Shown piece by piece: positions 23,252 to 31,623 of a stretch of DNA of 32,074 nt (its first letter is position 1; every line of letters starts with the position of its first letter). The position numbers and the translations under genes are program-made. The notes beneath the pieces were generated by a model. The model was not told the DNA's origin and did no database searches. It saw only the letters and a program-made list of their open reading frames with translations. The stretch comes from Thermoplasmatota archaeon (lineage in GTDB: Archaea > Thermoplasmatota > Thermoplasmata > Thermoplasmatales > Thermoplasmataceae), in NCBI GenBank assembly GCA_023484805.1, contig JAMDAM010000018.1, positions 1 to 32,074 on the forward strand, read 5' to 3'.

Positions 23252-24904
23252 ATGTTGACGGGCATTACTGGGTTTACTCCTCCCGTGACCGCTGCATCAG
23301 GCGGATCGCCCACATATGTTATCGGAACCTTTGACAGAATTCTGATCCCTGTATCCACCACACTGGGTGGGCTGATTTCAGGGATAATAATTTTCCGTTT
23401 TGCACCTGAGGCTGAGGGTCACGGCACTGATGCTGCAATTGACGCATTTCACAATAAGAACGGGAAGATCAGGAGACGCGTGCCTCTGGTTAAGACGGTT
23501 GCATCGGCTATAACCATAGGATCTGGAGGAAGTGCCGGGAGGGAAGGTCCCACTGCCCAGATTGCTGCAGGTTTCGGGTCATTTATTGCGGATACATTCC
23601 GGATGGACGATCACGACCGGAGGATAGCCATGGCTGCTGGAATAGGGGCCGGGATTGGAAGTATTTTCCTGGCGCCTCTGGGCGGCGCTTTGCTCAGCAC
23701 GGAAATCCTTTACCGGAGGGACTTTGAAGTGGATGCCCTGATACCTTCAATAATAGCTTCAGTCACTGGGTATATTATTTTTGGATACAACTTTGGTTAC
23801 AGGCCCCTGTTTGATATTCCCGGTTCAGGTGTGCTCGGTTTCGCTCATCCGGAGTCTCTTATACTGTATTCTCTGGTAGGTGTTGTGGCCGGCCTGTTCG
23901 GTGTGTTTTACGTAATCTCATTCTATGGTATCCAGGGTATGTTCCGCAGGATCAGGAGGCTCCCAAAATTCGTGAAACCAGCGATCGGAGGGCTGATCGT
24001 AGGTCTGATAGGAATTTTCTTCCCGGAAATACTTGGCCTTGGATATGGGTGGGTGCAGCTCATATTCTATGACAGGCTCTCTCTCTTCCCCGTCTGGCTC
24101 CTGCTGGCACTCATAATAGCAAAGATAGTTGCAACTTCATTCACAATAGGATCCGGTGGGTCGGGAGGAGTATTCGCTCCCGGTATGGTAACCGGAGCTC
24201 TTGTAGGGGCTCTTATGGGGGTACTTTTTGTGCCATTCTTCCCGTACCTGAACGTAATAGAGGTGACAATCATAGGAATGATCTCGTTTTTCGGTGGCAT
24301 CTCGAAGGCGCCCATTTCTGTCATCATAATGGGGACAGAGATGACCGGAGGTTACACCCTCTTCCTGCCTCTTATGATAGCGACGGTAATCTCGTATTAT
24401 ATATCTGGCCAGAAGTACTCAATCTACAGCAAGCAGTTACCTAACAGGCAAAGTTCTCCTGCGCACAGGCTGGAGTATGAAAGACCGATACTGGATGATA
24501 TAACTGCTTATGAATCAATGAAGAAGGATTATTACTGGGTTTCTCCGGATGCTCCCCTGCGGGAGGCGCTCCAGACAATCAGGCAGAGCAAGACGAAAGG
24601 GGTAGTTGTCCAGGAGAATGGCGTGTTGAAAGGCTTCCTTTCAGTTGAGGCTGTTAAGCCGTCAATGGACATAGACAGTACCAGAGTCAGGGATATCATG
24701 GATACTGACGTCAAATATGTGAAGACCACCGCAACCATGCACACTGCCCTCGATCTCCTTACTACAACAACTACGGGAAAGGTGGTTGTTGTTGACGATG
24801 CAAACCCTCAGATCGTAAGAGGGACGATAGGACTGGCAGATATTGCGGAGGCGTACAACAGGGAGATAAGAAAAATCAAATTGGAGCAATCCAAGATAGG
24901 ATAA
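23252..24904 (+). CDS. ClC-family chloride channel/antiporter with C-terminal CBS pair
   Basis: Multi-helix ClC anion transporter. The ion-pathway motifs are GSGGSAGREGPTAQ (with the gating Glu of GREGP) and GSGGSGGVFAPGMVTGALVG (GxFxP). The first selectivity loop is GHGTDAAIDAF, so the usual Ser of GSGIP is replaced, as in the GHG-type bacterial subgroup. Two CBS domains follow from about residue 425 (YYWVSPDAPLREALQTIR; then VKYVKTTATMHTALDLL), which probably sense adenine nucleotides. 23252 is only the first in-frame ATG: it would delete the first membrane helix, which is encoded just upstream. The gene may be frameshifted at its start or use an unusual initiation. Confidence 0.88.
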   Translation: MLTGITGFTPPVTAASGGSPTYVIGTFDRILIPVSTTLGGLISGIIIFRFAPEAEGHGTDAAIDAFHNKNGKIRRRVPLVKTVASAITIGSGGSAGREGPTAQIAAGFGSFIADTFRMDDHDRRIAMAAGIGAGIGSIFLAPLGGALLSTEILYRRDFEVDALIPSIIASVTGYIIFGYNFGYRPLFDIPGSGVLGFAHPESLILYSLVGVVAGLFGVFYVISFYGIQGMFRRIRRLPKFVKPAIGGLIVGLIGIFFPEILGLGYGWVQLIFYDRLSLFPVWLLLALIIAKIVATSFTIGSGGSGGVFAPGMVTGALVGALMGVLFVPFFPYLNVIEVTIIGMISFFGGISKAPISVIIMGTEMTGGYTLFLPLMIATVISYYISGQKYSIYSKQLPNRQSSPAHRLEYERPILDDITAYESMKKDYYWVSPDAPLREALQTIRQSKTKGVVVQENGVLKGFLSVEAVKPSMDIDSTRVRDIMDTDVKYVKTTATMHTALDLLTTTTTGKVVVVDDANPQIVRGTIGLADIAEAYNREIRKIKLEQSKIG

Positions 24905-24934
24905 AAGGAAAATGCTCATGTCAATCAATTTCAA

Positions 24935-24947
24935 AGCATATATATCC
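24935..24947 (+). promoter_or_regulatory. TATA box before the acetyltransferase gene
   Basis: AGCATATATATCC is centred about 25 nt before the ATG at 24966, predicting transcription from that codon. The acetyltransferase start then lies 92 nt into the mRNA. Confidence 0.5.
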
Positions 24948-24965
24948 TTAACACATGACTTTGAA

Positions 24966-25070
24966 ATGGCAAGACCTGGAATGGATTGCGCAAAGATCTG
25001 CGGCTTAAGGAGAGTCTCCATCGTGAGCGGACTGCCTTTTCCAGGAGTGAGTGAAATATGCCTGCTGTGA
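24966..25070 (+). CDS. Candidate 34-residue leaderless ORF upstream of the acetyltransferase
   Basis: From the ATG at 24966, at the predicted transcription start, a 34-codon frame (MARPGMDCAKICGLRRVSIV, ending in SEICLL) ends at TGA 25068-25070. It overlaps the acetyltransferase start by 13 nt. No family is recognised. It could be a small protein or an upstream ORF that couples translation to the next gene. Support is positional only. Confidence 0.3.
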   Translation: MARPGMDCAKICGLRRVSIVSGLPFPGVSEICLL

Positions 25071-25519
25071 GAGACGCATTGGTTGCGGGGACGAGAAATT
25101 TCAGGCCTGAAGATATCAGGAAGGTAGTGGAAATAGGAAACAGCTCCCTGACTGAATATTATACCGATACACTGCTTCTCGATCTTTATGAGGCCTGGCC
25201 AAACTCCTTCATTGTATATACAGTAAATGAACGCATAGTGGGATTCATTGTAGGATCTAAATTCTCCAGGACCGAGGCTAGGATTCTTCTTCTGGCGGTG
25301 GATGCCAACTTCAGGAGAAAGGGTGTAGGCATGGCCCTGATGAATAACTTTGTGGAAGTGTGCAACCGTGAGAATCTTCTGTCCGTGAGGCTTGAAGTGA
25401 GGACGGACAATGACCAGGCAATAGGTTTTTACAAGGCATTTGGTTTCTCGGTTATCTCTGTAATAAGGGCATATTACAGCGACGCTTCTGATGCCTATCT
25501 TATGTGGAAGCTTCTGTGA
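25058..25519 (+). CDS. GNAT-family N-acetyltransferase, RimI/Ard1-like
   Basis: Acetyl-CoA-dependent transferase, most like N-terminal protein acetylases. The 153 residues show the acetyl-CoA pyrophosphate loop FRRKGVGMALM (Q/RxxGxG/A) and the C-terminal part VRLEVRTDNDQAIGFYKAFG, both characteristic of RimI/Ard1. The ATG at 25058 is the first after an in-frame TGA and has GGAG (25044-25047) 10 nt upstream. In most archaea one such enzyme acetylates many proteins, but the substrate here is inferred. The stop is directly followed by an orphan transposon end. Confidence 0.9.
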   Translation: MPAVRDALVAGTRNFRPEDIRKVVEIGNSSLTEYYTDTLLLDLYEAWPNSFIVYTVNERIVGFIVGSKFSRTEARILLLAVDANFRRKGVGMALMNNFVEVCNRENLLSVRLEVRTDNDQAIGFYKAFGFSVISVIRAYYSDASDAYLMWKLL

Positions 25520-25556
25520 CATCCTCCCACGACTAAAGCCATGGGTTTCCCGTTCA
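25520..25556 (-). repeat. Orphan IS200/IS605-type right end
   Basis: Read on the minus strand, this is GTGAACGGGAAACCCATGGC followed by TTTAGTCGTGGGAGGATG. CCCATGGCT pairs with AGTCGTGGG (nine pairs, two of them G-U) around a TT loop. It shares CGGGAA-CCC, a hairpin and GGGAGGATG with the right end of the decayed TnpB element at 10851-10882, but no tnpB sequence adjoins it: only about 58 nt separate the two flanking stop codons. It may also act as a bidirectional transcription terminator between the convergent genes. Confidence 0.75.
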
Positions 25557-25577
25557 CAATGATAAAAAAAGAGGGGA

Positions 25578-26807
25578 TTAGAAGACTGAAATTTCCCCGT
25601 TGACAAACTTGTTCGTCAGGTCAGATATGTTTTCCAGCCTCTGATCAGCGATCCTTCTAATGTTGGTCCTGTGCTTCGACCTGTCAGCACCGGGCGCATA
25701 AATCAGTTGTATGCTGGCAACGTGAGGTTCGTCTATTGGTCTTCCTATCTGCGAAACTATCCTGACCATGGCCTCCTCAACATCCCCGCCGCTTTCCTTG
25801 ACAACGTCGGCAGCTATGAGGTTGGAAAGCACGTTATAGAGCTTTCCCACATGGGTAACAGGGTTCTTTCCGGCAGCCGCTTCCATGCTCATCGGTCTGT
25901 ATGGCGTGATTATGCCGTTTACCCGATTTCCCCTCCCGACAGAACCATCGTCACCGTTTTCCATGGAAAGTCCCGTAACTGTGAGGTAGTAAACGTTGTC
26001 ATCCTTCAGATCGCCAGTGTTTATGAATATCTTGACGTTCAGTTCGGTCTGCTTCCTGACAAAATCTGTAACGAGGCTTGTCAGCTCTTCCTTTATGGAG
26101 AAATACTCTTCCTTGTCCTTGACAAATTTATCAACGTATGCAGCAGCGATAGTGAGATTGATCGTATCCTTCTGCCTGAACCCCATGACCTTTATATCAT
26201 ATCCGATTGCCGGGAGTTTCTTCTTGATTTCTCCATTCAGGTATCTTTCTGTCTTCAGGACAAGATTCTCTGTGTCGGTGAATGGAGCAAAGCCTACACC
26301 GAATGAAGTGTCATTGGCCTTGTGTTTCCTCGTATCATACAATCCTCTCAGATCTATAGAGCCATGTCCTATCCTGGAATCTATCATCACGTCAGCATCA
26401 AGGTCGAGATGCTTGAAATTGGTTGCAAGGAATTCCTTGGTTGCCTTGACTGATATGGACTTGTAAGGAATTCTCTCTCCATCAATCGTTGTTGTTGCCC
26501 TTCCGCTCAGCAGGATATAAACTGGTTCAAGAACCCTGCCTCCGCCGAATTTTGGTGCAGACTGCCCTCCAACTACTTCTACCTGATCTGTATTGTGGTG
26601 GAGTATCCTGCCATATTCCTTAAGGTAATACCTGCTCAGTCCCCTGCTCACGGCTTCTGCTATTCCATCGCAAACACTGTCAGGGTGACCAACGCCTTTC
26701 CTCTCTACAAGTTCAACTTCCCTCTGGTAAACCGGTGTCTGGTTCAATTCCTCAATTGAAATGTTCCTGTCAGTTCCCTGTTTTTGCTTGACTACAGTTG
26801 TTTCCAT
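25578..26807 (-). CDS. mat: S-adenosylmethionine synthetase (archaeal type)
   Basis: Makes S-adenosylmethionine from methionine and ATP. This is the divergent archaeal MAT family (COG1812), not bacterial Met[41 protein letters not shown] and [20 protein letters not shown] are its typical blocks. The C-terminus includes [15 protein letters not shown]. An ATG at 26831 is possible, but it overlaps the TATA-like TTTATATA (26838-26831); the ATG at 26807 is about 27 nt downstream of that box and fits a leaderless start. It is divergent from purH. Confidence 0.96.
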   Translation of the reverse strand: METTVVKQKQGTDRNISIEELNQTPVYQREVELVERKGVGHPDSVCDGIAEAVSRGLSRYYLKEYGRILHHNTDQVEVVGGQSAPKFGGGRVLEPVYILLSGRATTTIDGERIPYKSISVKATKEFLATNFKHLDLDADVMIDSRIGHGSIDLRGLYDTRKHKANDTSFGVGFAPFTDTENLVLKTERYLNGEIKKKLPAIGYDIKVMGFRQKDTINLTIAAAYVDKFVKDKEEYFSIKEELTSLVTDFVRKQTELNVKIFINTGDLKDDNVYYLTVTGLSMENGDDGSVGRGNRVNGIITPYRPMSMEAAAGKNPVTHVGKLYNVLSNLIAADVVKESGGDVEEAMVRIVSQIGRPIDEPHVASIQLIYAPGADRSKHRTNIRRIADQRLENISDLTNKFVNGEISVF

Positions 26808-26830
26808 TGATTTATCCTCTGCTGATGCCA

Positions 26831-26938
26831 TATATAAATTATATTAAACATTTTGTCAGCGACAGGGATAAATTACCCACATTCTACTATTATTACTTAA
26901 CGTAATATTTCATTGCGCCGTAGCCAAAACGTTTTATC
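26831..26938. promoter_or_regulatory. Divergent mat/purH promoter region with inverted repeat
   Basis: TTTATATA (minus, 26838-26831) serves mat and TTTTATC (plus, 26932-26938) lies about 27 nt before the purH ATG. Between them TATTAC-TTAAC-GTAATA (26891-26907) is a six-base inverted repeat with a five-base spacer, a possible operator. No known riboswitch fold is seen. Confidence 0.4.
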
Positions 26939-26961
26939 ATTTTTTCCCTTAGGTCTACAGG

Positions 26962-28455
26962 ATGAGAGCACTTGTCAGCGTCAGTGATAAATCAGGGCTG
27001 GTCGAGTTCATAGGGGAATGCGGAAGTTCCATAAGCGAAATATATGCCACAGGCAGCACGGGAGACCATCTGAGGAAGAACGGCATCAAGGCAAGGAGCA
27101 CTTCAGAGCTGACCGGATTCGACGAACTTCTTGGAGGAAGGGTGAAAACTCTTCATCCAAAAATCTTTGCAGGCATACTTGCCGATGGCGAAGCTCGGTC
27201 GAGGAAGGACAGGGATTACCCTGACTTCGACATGGTCATCTGTAACTTCTATCCATTCAGTCAGGTCTCCGGCGGAAATAACATCGAGGCAATGACAGAA
27301 AACATTGACATTGGTGGTGTCTCCCTCGTCAGGGCAGCGGCAAAAAACTACCGGAATGTCATAGTACTCTCGGATCCATCTGATTACGTGGTAGTTGCAG
27401 ATTCACTGAGAAAAGAAGAAAAAGTGTCGGAAAATATCAGGAAAGAACTAGCCCTGAGATCTTTCCAGCGGGTGTCAGATTATGACATCCTGATCTACAA
27501 CTCACTGTTCAGGGTTATGGACGGAGGAATTTCCCAGAGCCTGCTCATCAGCGGGATCAATGGGGAGAAGCTTAGATACGGGGAAAATCCGGACCAGCGG
27601 GGGTATCTGTACTCAGACGGATCTGTATTTGGAGTTGCAAACAGCAGAAAATTGGGCGGGAAAGAACTATCATACAATAACCTCATGGATTCGGATTCAG
27701 CCTTTGCTGCCGTCATGGAATTCGAGAAGCCGGCCTGCGTAATAGTGAAGCATAATACCCCTTGCGGCGCCGCAGTCGGCAAAGATCTTCTGGAAGCATA
27801 TATGAAAGCCCTGGATACAGATAGGGAGTCTGCATATGGATCTGTCATAGCATTCAACAGGGAGGTCGATGAAGAAACAGCTTCCGCTCTTTCACAACTG
27901 TTTGTGGAAGTGCTGGTTGCACCTTCATACGGTGAGAAGGCGCTTGATATAATTAAGAAAAAGAAAAACCTGAGAATACTGGAAATCAAGCCAGAGCAAG
28001 GCAGAGGCGTGAGGGTCAGGTCAATATCCGGGGGTTATCTTCTCCAGGATGAGCTGACTTCACAATTCGGGAAACTGGAATTGAAGACTGTAAAACATGC
28101 CACTCCGGAACAGATGGAGGACCTTGATTTTGCCTGGAAGGTGGTAACACACTGCAGGAGCAATGCGATAGTCCTGGCCAGGAACGGTGCCACGGTTGCC
28201 ATTGGCGCGGGCCAGACATCCAGGGTGGAAGCACTGAGGATTGCCATAGCCAAGGGCGGAAAGAAATGCGAGAACTCTGTGCTTGCTTCCGATGCCTTCT
28301 TCCCATTCTCAGATAGCGTTGAACTCGCCGGTGAAAACGGAATCGCAGCAATAATACAGCCAGGCGGATCCATAAGGGACGGTGAAGTTGTGACCATGGC
28401 GGAACAGAAAGGTATCCCAATGTATTTTACTGGAAAAAGGGTATTTCTCCACTGA
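26962..28455 (+). CDS. purH: Bifunctional AICAR transformylase/IMP cyclohydrolase
   Basis: Catalyses the last two steps of IMP synthesis: formyl transfer to AICAR from 10-formyl-tetrahydrofolate and ring closure. The N-terminal cyclohydrolase domain has ALVSVSDKSGL and LGGRVKTLHPKIFAGIL. The transformylase domain has RYGENPDQRGY, the catalytic KHNTPCGAA and IGAGQTSRVEALRIA, ending in PGGSIRDGEV. The 497 residues make a full-length bacterial-type enzyme. Many archaea use PurP and PurO instead, so a fused PurH implies folate-type C1 carriers and probable ancient transfer from bacteria. The stop is 2 bp from the convergent beta-helix gene. Confidence 0.96.
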   Translation: MRALVSVSDKSGLVEFIGECGSSISEIYATGSTGDHLRKNGIKARSTSELTGFDELLGGRVKTLHPKIFAGILADGEARSRKDRDYPDFDMVICNFYPFSQVSGGNNIEAMTENIDIGGVSLVRAAAKNYRNVIVLSDPSDYVVVADSLRKEEKVSENIRKELALRSFQRVSDYDILIYNSLFRVMDGGISQSLLISGINGEKLRYGENPDQRGYLYSDGSVFGVANSRKLGGKELSYNNLMDSDSAFAAVMEFEKPACVIVKHNTPCGAAVGKDLLEAYMKALDTDRESAYGSVIAFNREVDEETASALSQLFVEVLVAPSYGEKALDIIKKKKNLRILEIKPEQGRGVRVRSISGGYLLQDELTSQFGKLELKTVKHATPEQMEDLDFAWKVVTHCRSNAIVLARNGATVAIGAGQTSRVEALRIAIAKGGKKCENSVLASDAFFPFSDSVELAGENGIAAIIQPGGSIRDGEVVTMAEQKGIPMYFTGKRVFLH

Positions 28456-28457
28456 TT

Positions 28458-29669
28458 CTAGAATGGGAACTCAGGGAGCTTCTCGACCTTCTTTCCAATA
28501 TCTTCAATTTTCATTCCGTTCATGCTTCTTATCCAGTGCCTGTAAAGGCACTTCCCTTTTATTGATGAATTTTTCCACATAGTAATTTCGTCGGCATAGA
28601 CGTTCTTTGCTGAGGTATCGTTCTTCATATGGAGTATGATTGCATAGACGTCCTCTGCAGTCGCACCTCTTGAAAAGATCACCTGGTCGCCATATATCGG
28701 TCCCTTGACAGAGCAGTTCCTTCCGAGCATGATCATGTTCGCCTTCGCTCCTTTTATGGTTTGCAGAACCTTGCCCACCTCGATATTCATCCTGCACTGC
28801 AGCTTTCTGGCACGAATTTCGCCTGCCGCCTCAAGCGTATTGCATTCTATGTCACCGTCGACACTGACAAGCTCACCTGCCCTGATGTCTCCGGTAGCTG
28901 ATATATTGCCGGAAGATTTGATGGAATCTGCCACTATTATCTCATTCGCGATCATGTCTGAACATTCCAGCGACCTTCCCGTCTTTAGTTCGTCCACTTC
29001 AACCAATCCCCTGGCAAGCATATTTCCTCCGATATTCATTGTGTCGCATTTCACACTGTTGAATTCGGCATTCTTTCCGGTTGTGATAAGTGAGCCATCC
29101 ATATGCCCGGTGCTTTCCAGGTTCCCGTCCACGCTTGCGGAGTCAAAAGTTCCTCCCGCAATCCTTGCACTAATTCCGATCCTCAGGTTCCTGCAGTCGA
29201 CGTGATCCAATTCGACCGAGTCTGCCTGTATGTCATCGCACTTGAGATCGCTACCCTTGATCATTCCTCCAACAGAGACAGTCCTGCACTCCATCCTATT
29301 GTCAAATATGATGTCATTTCCAGCTATGGCTTTCTCACAGGATATTGAACCCGCTTCAACTGTTCTGTCAGCGTCCAGGGTCCTCGCTTTTATGTTCCCC
29401 TTAACGGAAAGTGTGCTCCTGGATGCAGTTATTCCATCCATTGCCTCAAGGTTCCCTGCCACATCCAGGTCCGCCTTTAATGTGGCTTTGTGGCAGACTA
29501 TGCTTCCCGGAACCTGGCTCCTGGCTTCAACCAGTAGATCGCCCTTTACGGTGAGGGACATAACAGACGGTGATATTTTCCCACCCTTGAGATAGAGATT
29601 TCCCTCTACGATCTGCTTCTCATAGACCTCTCCGTTCGAGAGTATAATGTCGCCTGCTTGCCTGAACAT
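28458..29669 (-). CDS. Beta-helix (bactofilin-like, polymer-forming) protein with Cys ladder
   Basis: The 403 residues consist almost entirely of short V-x-G-[DN]-[IL] strand-turn units of about 16-17 residues, for example LTVKGDLLVEA, LSVKGNIKAR, SVDGNLEST and VSVDGDIECN. This predicts one long right-handed beta-helix, as in bactofilins and other polymer-forming (DUF583-like) proteins, though much longer. Eleven cysteines (59, 111, 128, 144, 159, 208, 236, 276, 292, 319, 374) recur, often 15-17 or about 50 residues apart, so several should stack. There is no signal peptide or membrane helix; the C-terminal tail (about 378-403) is charged. A role as an internal scaffold in a wall-less cell is inference. 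Confidence 0.7.
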   Translation of the reverse strand: MFRQAGDIILSNGEVYEKQIVEGNLYLKGGKISPSVMSLTVKGDLLVEARSQVPGSIVCHKATLKADLDVAGNLEAMDGITASRSTLSVKGNIKARTLDADRTVEAGSISCEKAIAGNDIIFDNRMECRTVSVGGMIKGSDLKCDDIQADSVELDHVDCRNLRIGISARIAGGTFDSASVDGNLESTGHMDGSLITTGKNAEFNSVKCDTMNIGGNMLARGLVEVDELKTGRSLECSDMIANEIIVADSIKSSGNISATGDIRAGELVSVDGDIECNTLEAAGEIRARKLQCRMNIEVGKVLQTIKGAKANMIMLGRNCSVKGPIYGDQVIFSRGATAEDVYAIILHMKNDTSAKNVYADEITMWKNSSIKGKCLYRHWIRSMNGMKIEDIGKKVEKLPEFPF

Positions 29670-29718
29670 CTACATGGAGAAAAAAATCCAGCTATTAAAT
29701 AATCGCTCTTTGTCAAGG

Positions 29719-29726
29719 TATTTTAT
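29719..29726 (+). promoter_or_regulatory. TATA box of the aldo/keto reductase gene
   Basis: TATTTTAT is centred about 26 nt before the ATG at 29748, which supports that start over the ATG at 29730. Confidence 0.5.
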
Positions 29727-29747
29727 CGCATGACTGCATGTCAATTC

Positions 29748-30677
29748 ATGAACTATAAGGTGATAGGCAAATCAGACATGAAGGTGTCTGAGGTCGGATT
29801 TGGAGCATGGCAGGCAGGAAGGAAGGGCTGGGGATCTGACTATGACGATGAAAGCATTATAGAAGCCATCCGCAGGTCCGTGGATGCAGGACTGAACTAC
29901 ATAGATACGGCAGAAACCTACGGAGACGGGCATTCTGAAGAGGTTGTTGGCAGGGCCATTTCGTCAATACCAAGAGAGGATATCATTATCGCCACAAAGG
30001 TCAAGCCTCCACATTTTACGCACGATGCAGTGATCAAATCTGCCAATGAGAGCATGAGGCGTCTTGGAGTCAAATATATTGATCATTACCAGCTTCACTG
30101 GCCGGATACTTCAGTTCCAGTCAAGGAAACGCTTTCAGCAATGGAAGAACTCGTTGACCAGGGGAAAGTAAGATACATTGGAGTATGCAACTACAATGCG
30201 GAAGAGCTTGAAAATATGATCTCCCTGATGAAAAGACATGAGATAGTATCCGATCAGGTAAAATACAACATAATTGACCATGATCCGGAAAATGGACTCA
30301 TGCAGTTTCTTGCAAGCAGGAGGATGACGCTTGTAGCGTGGAGCCCAATAGCAAAAGGTCTCCTGTCAGGAAAATACACAGCCGAAAATCTGCCAAAGGA
30401 TGATATAAGAAGTCGTGACAGGCTGTTCACAAAGCAAGCTCTGGCTAAAATTCACCCGCTTCTGGATTATCTTCGCAAAGTAGCAGCTCTCAGGGGCAAG
30501 ACCATGTCCCAGGTTTCGCTGAATTATCTGCTTTGCATGGGGGCAGAGGTCATACCTGGAGCAAAGAATGCTGCCCAGGCTCTTGAGAATATAGGCGCAT
30601 CAGGGTGGAGGCTTAACGGAACTGAAATTTCCGAGATAAAAAAACTGGCAACTTCGAGTGACTTATCCGAAGCTTGA
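29748..30677 (+). CDS. Aldo/keto reductase
   Basis: NAD(P)H-dependent carbonyl reductase with a TIM barrel; substrate unknown. The catalytic tetrad is present: Asp and Tyr in YIDTAETYGDGHSEEVVG, Lys in IATKVKP and His in YQLHWPD. The cofactor segment near the C-terminus is the VIPGAKNAAQALENIGAS block. The ATG at 29748 (MNYKVIGKSDMKVSEVGFG) matches the usual family start; the ATG at 29730 adds six residues and lies too close to the TATA box. The gene converges with the presenilin-like gene. Confidence 0.93.
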   Translation: MNYKVIGKSDMKVSEVGFGAWQAGRKGWGSDYDDESIIEAIRRSVDAGLNYIDTAETYGDGHSEEVVGRAISSIPREDIIIATKVKPPHFTHDAVIKSANESMRRLGVKYIDHYQLHWPDTSVPVKETLSAMEELVDQGKVRYIGVCNYNAEELENMISLMKRHEIVSDQVKYNIIDHDPENGLMQFLASRRMTLVAWSPIAKGLLSGKYTAENLPKDDIRSRDRLFTKQALAKIHPLLDYLRKVAALRGKTMSQVSLNYLLCMGAEVIPGAKNAAQALENIGASGWRLNGTEISEIKKLATSSDLSEA

Positions 30678-30705
30678 ATTATGATTTTTCTGTAAATTCC
30701 AGCTT

Positions 30706-31623
30706 TCAGTGAGAAAAGAGTATGAAAGCGGCCAGGAATCCAAGTATCGCCCCGGTGTTTATGTATGGCAATCCAGGAGCAGGCTTCTCAACGTTGGTGA
30801 AAAATAACAGGAACATTGCAGCCAGCACGCCTATCATAGTGAAGAGCACAAAGTAGAACCAGTTGACAGGATAGCTGTATGTGAAAGCTGATACAACAAG
30901 TATGCTCGGCATTGCTATATCTCCAAATCCAAGCATCATCGCACCATGTTCTCCCCTTCCCGCGAATGTTATGTCATTTAGTTTTGTACCCCTTCTCGAA
31001 GGTATGACGAAGAGCAGCGGCAGGTTTTCGTCAACTGCAGCTTCGGCAAGAGCTATCATATGCTTGGTCTTGTAAACGGATATGTAGTCATATACGGCGA
31101 ATATTATAAGGAGTGCAACAGCCGCCCATATGCCGACGATCACTCCCCATACGGATGATACTCCAGCGACAAGCATGATGCCTGAGGCATCGACAACATA
31201 CCATTCATTCCGGAACGCCAATAGGTAGAGAAACAGGAGCGGAAGTACAATGACGATTGCAAGGGAAATCACGTTGAACTCAAACAGTGTGTCAGCGATG
31301 TAGGCTGCGATAGGCACTGAAATTATTAGTGACACATAGAAGACAACGTATGTTACCATGAGTATGAATATCCACTTAAGGAACCGTACTTTTCTCTTTC
31401 TTGCAAGAAATATAACTGCAAATGAAAACACTATTATTAGCGGTATGAAAATCAGAACATTGCCTATGCCGCCGGTTGTGCTGGTTGCCTTGATTCCTGC
31501 ATCCTGTATTATAAGCTGTTCAGAGACATATATTGCAAACAGGGAAGACGCGACGAATATGATCATCGCGGAGATCTCAGGAACTATTCTTCTTATTTTT
31601 CTCACCCTTTTTCTTCTTTCCAT
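30706..31623 (-). CDS. Presenilin/signal-peptide-peptidase-family intramembrane aspartyl protease
   Basis: Predicted GxGD-type intramembrane protease. About nine hydrophobic helices span the 305 residues after a very basic N-terminus (MERRKRVRKIRR). The catalytic aspartates are Asp179 in AVYDYISVYKTKHM and Asp235 in MLGFGDIAMPS. The third motif, normally PALP, reads PGLP (283-286) in KPAPGLPYINTG. Substrates are probably membrane-anchored stubs left after signal or sheddase cleavage, by analogy. The ATG at 31623 overlaps the end of topA by 47 nt; a GTG at 31605 or ATG near 31566 are alternatives. The overlap suggests co-transcription with topA. Confidence 0.88.
   Translation of the reverse strand: MERRKRVRKIRRIVPEISAMIIFVASSLFAIYVSEQLIIQDAGIKATSTTGGIGNVLIFIPLIIVFSFAVIFLARKRKVRFLKWIFILMVTYVVFYVSLIISVPIAAYIADTLFEFNVISLAIVIVLPLLFLYLLAFRNEWYVVDASGIMLVAGVSSVWGVIVGIWAAVALLIIFAVYDYISVYKTKHMIALAEAAVDENLPLLFVIPSRRGTKLNDITFAGRGEHGAMMLGFGDIAMPSILVVSAFTYSYPVNWFYFVLFTMIGVLAAMFLLFFTNVEKPAPGLPYINTGAILGFLAAFILFSH

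Noticed and set aside
24662-25606. A 314-codon minus-strand frame opposite the ClC CBS region and the acetyltransferase
   Set aside because: It lies antisense to two well-supported genes, has no domain-like sequence and is rich in Cys, His and Tyr as expected of a reverse-frame shadow.
25671-26306. A 211-codon plus-strand frame within mat
   Set aside because: It is antisense to the strongly conserved SAM synthetase sequence and shows no family features.
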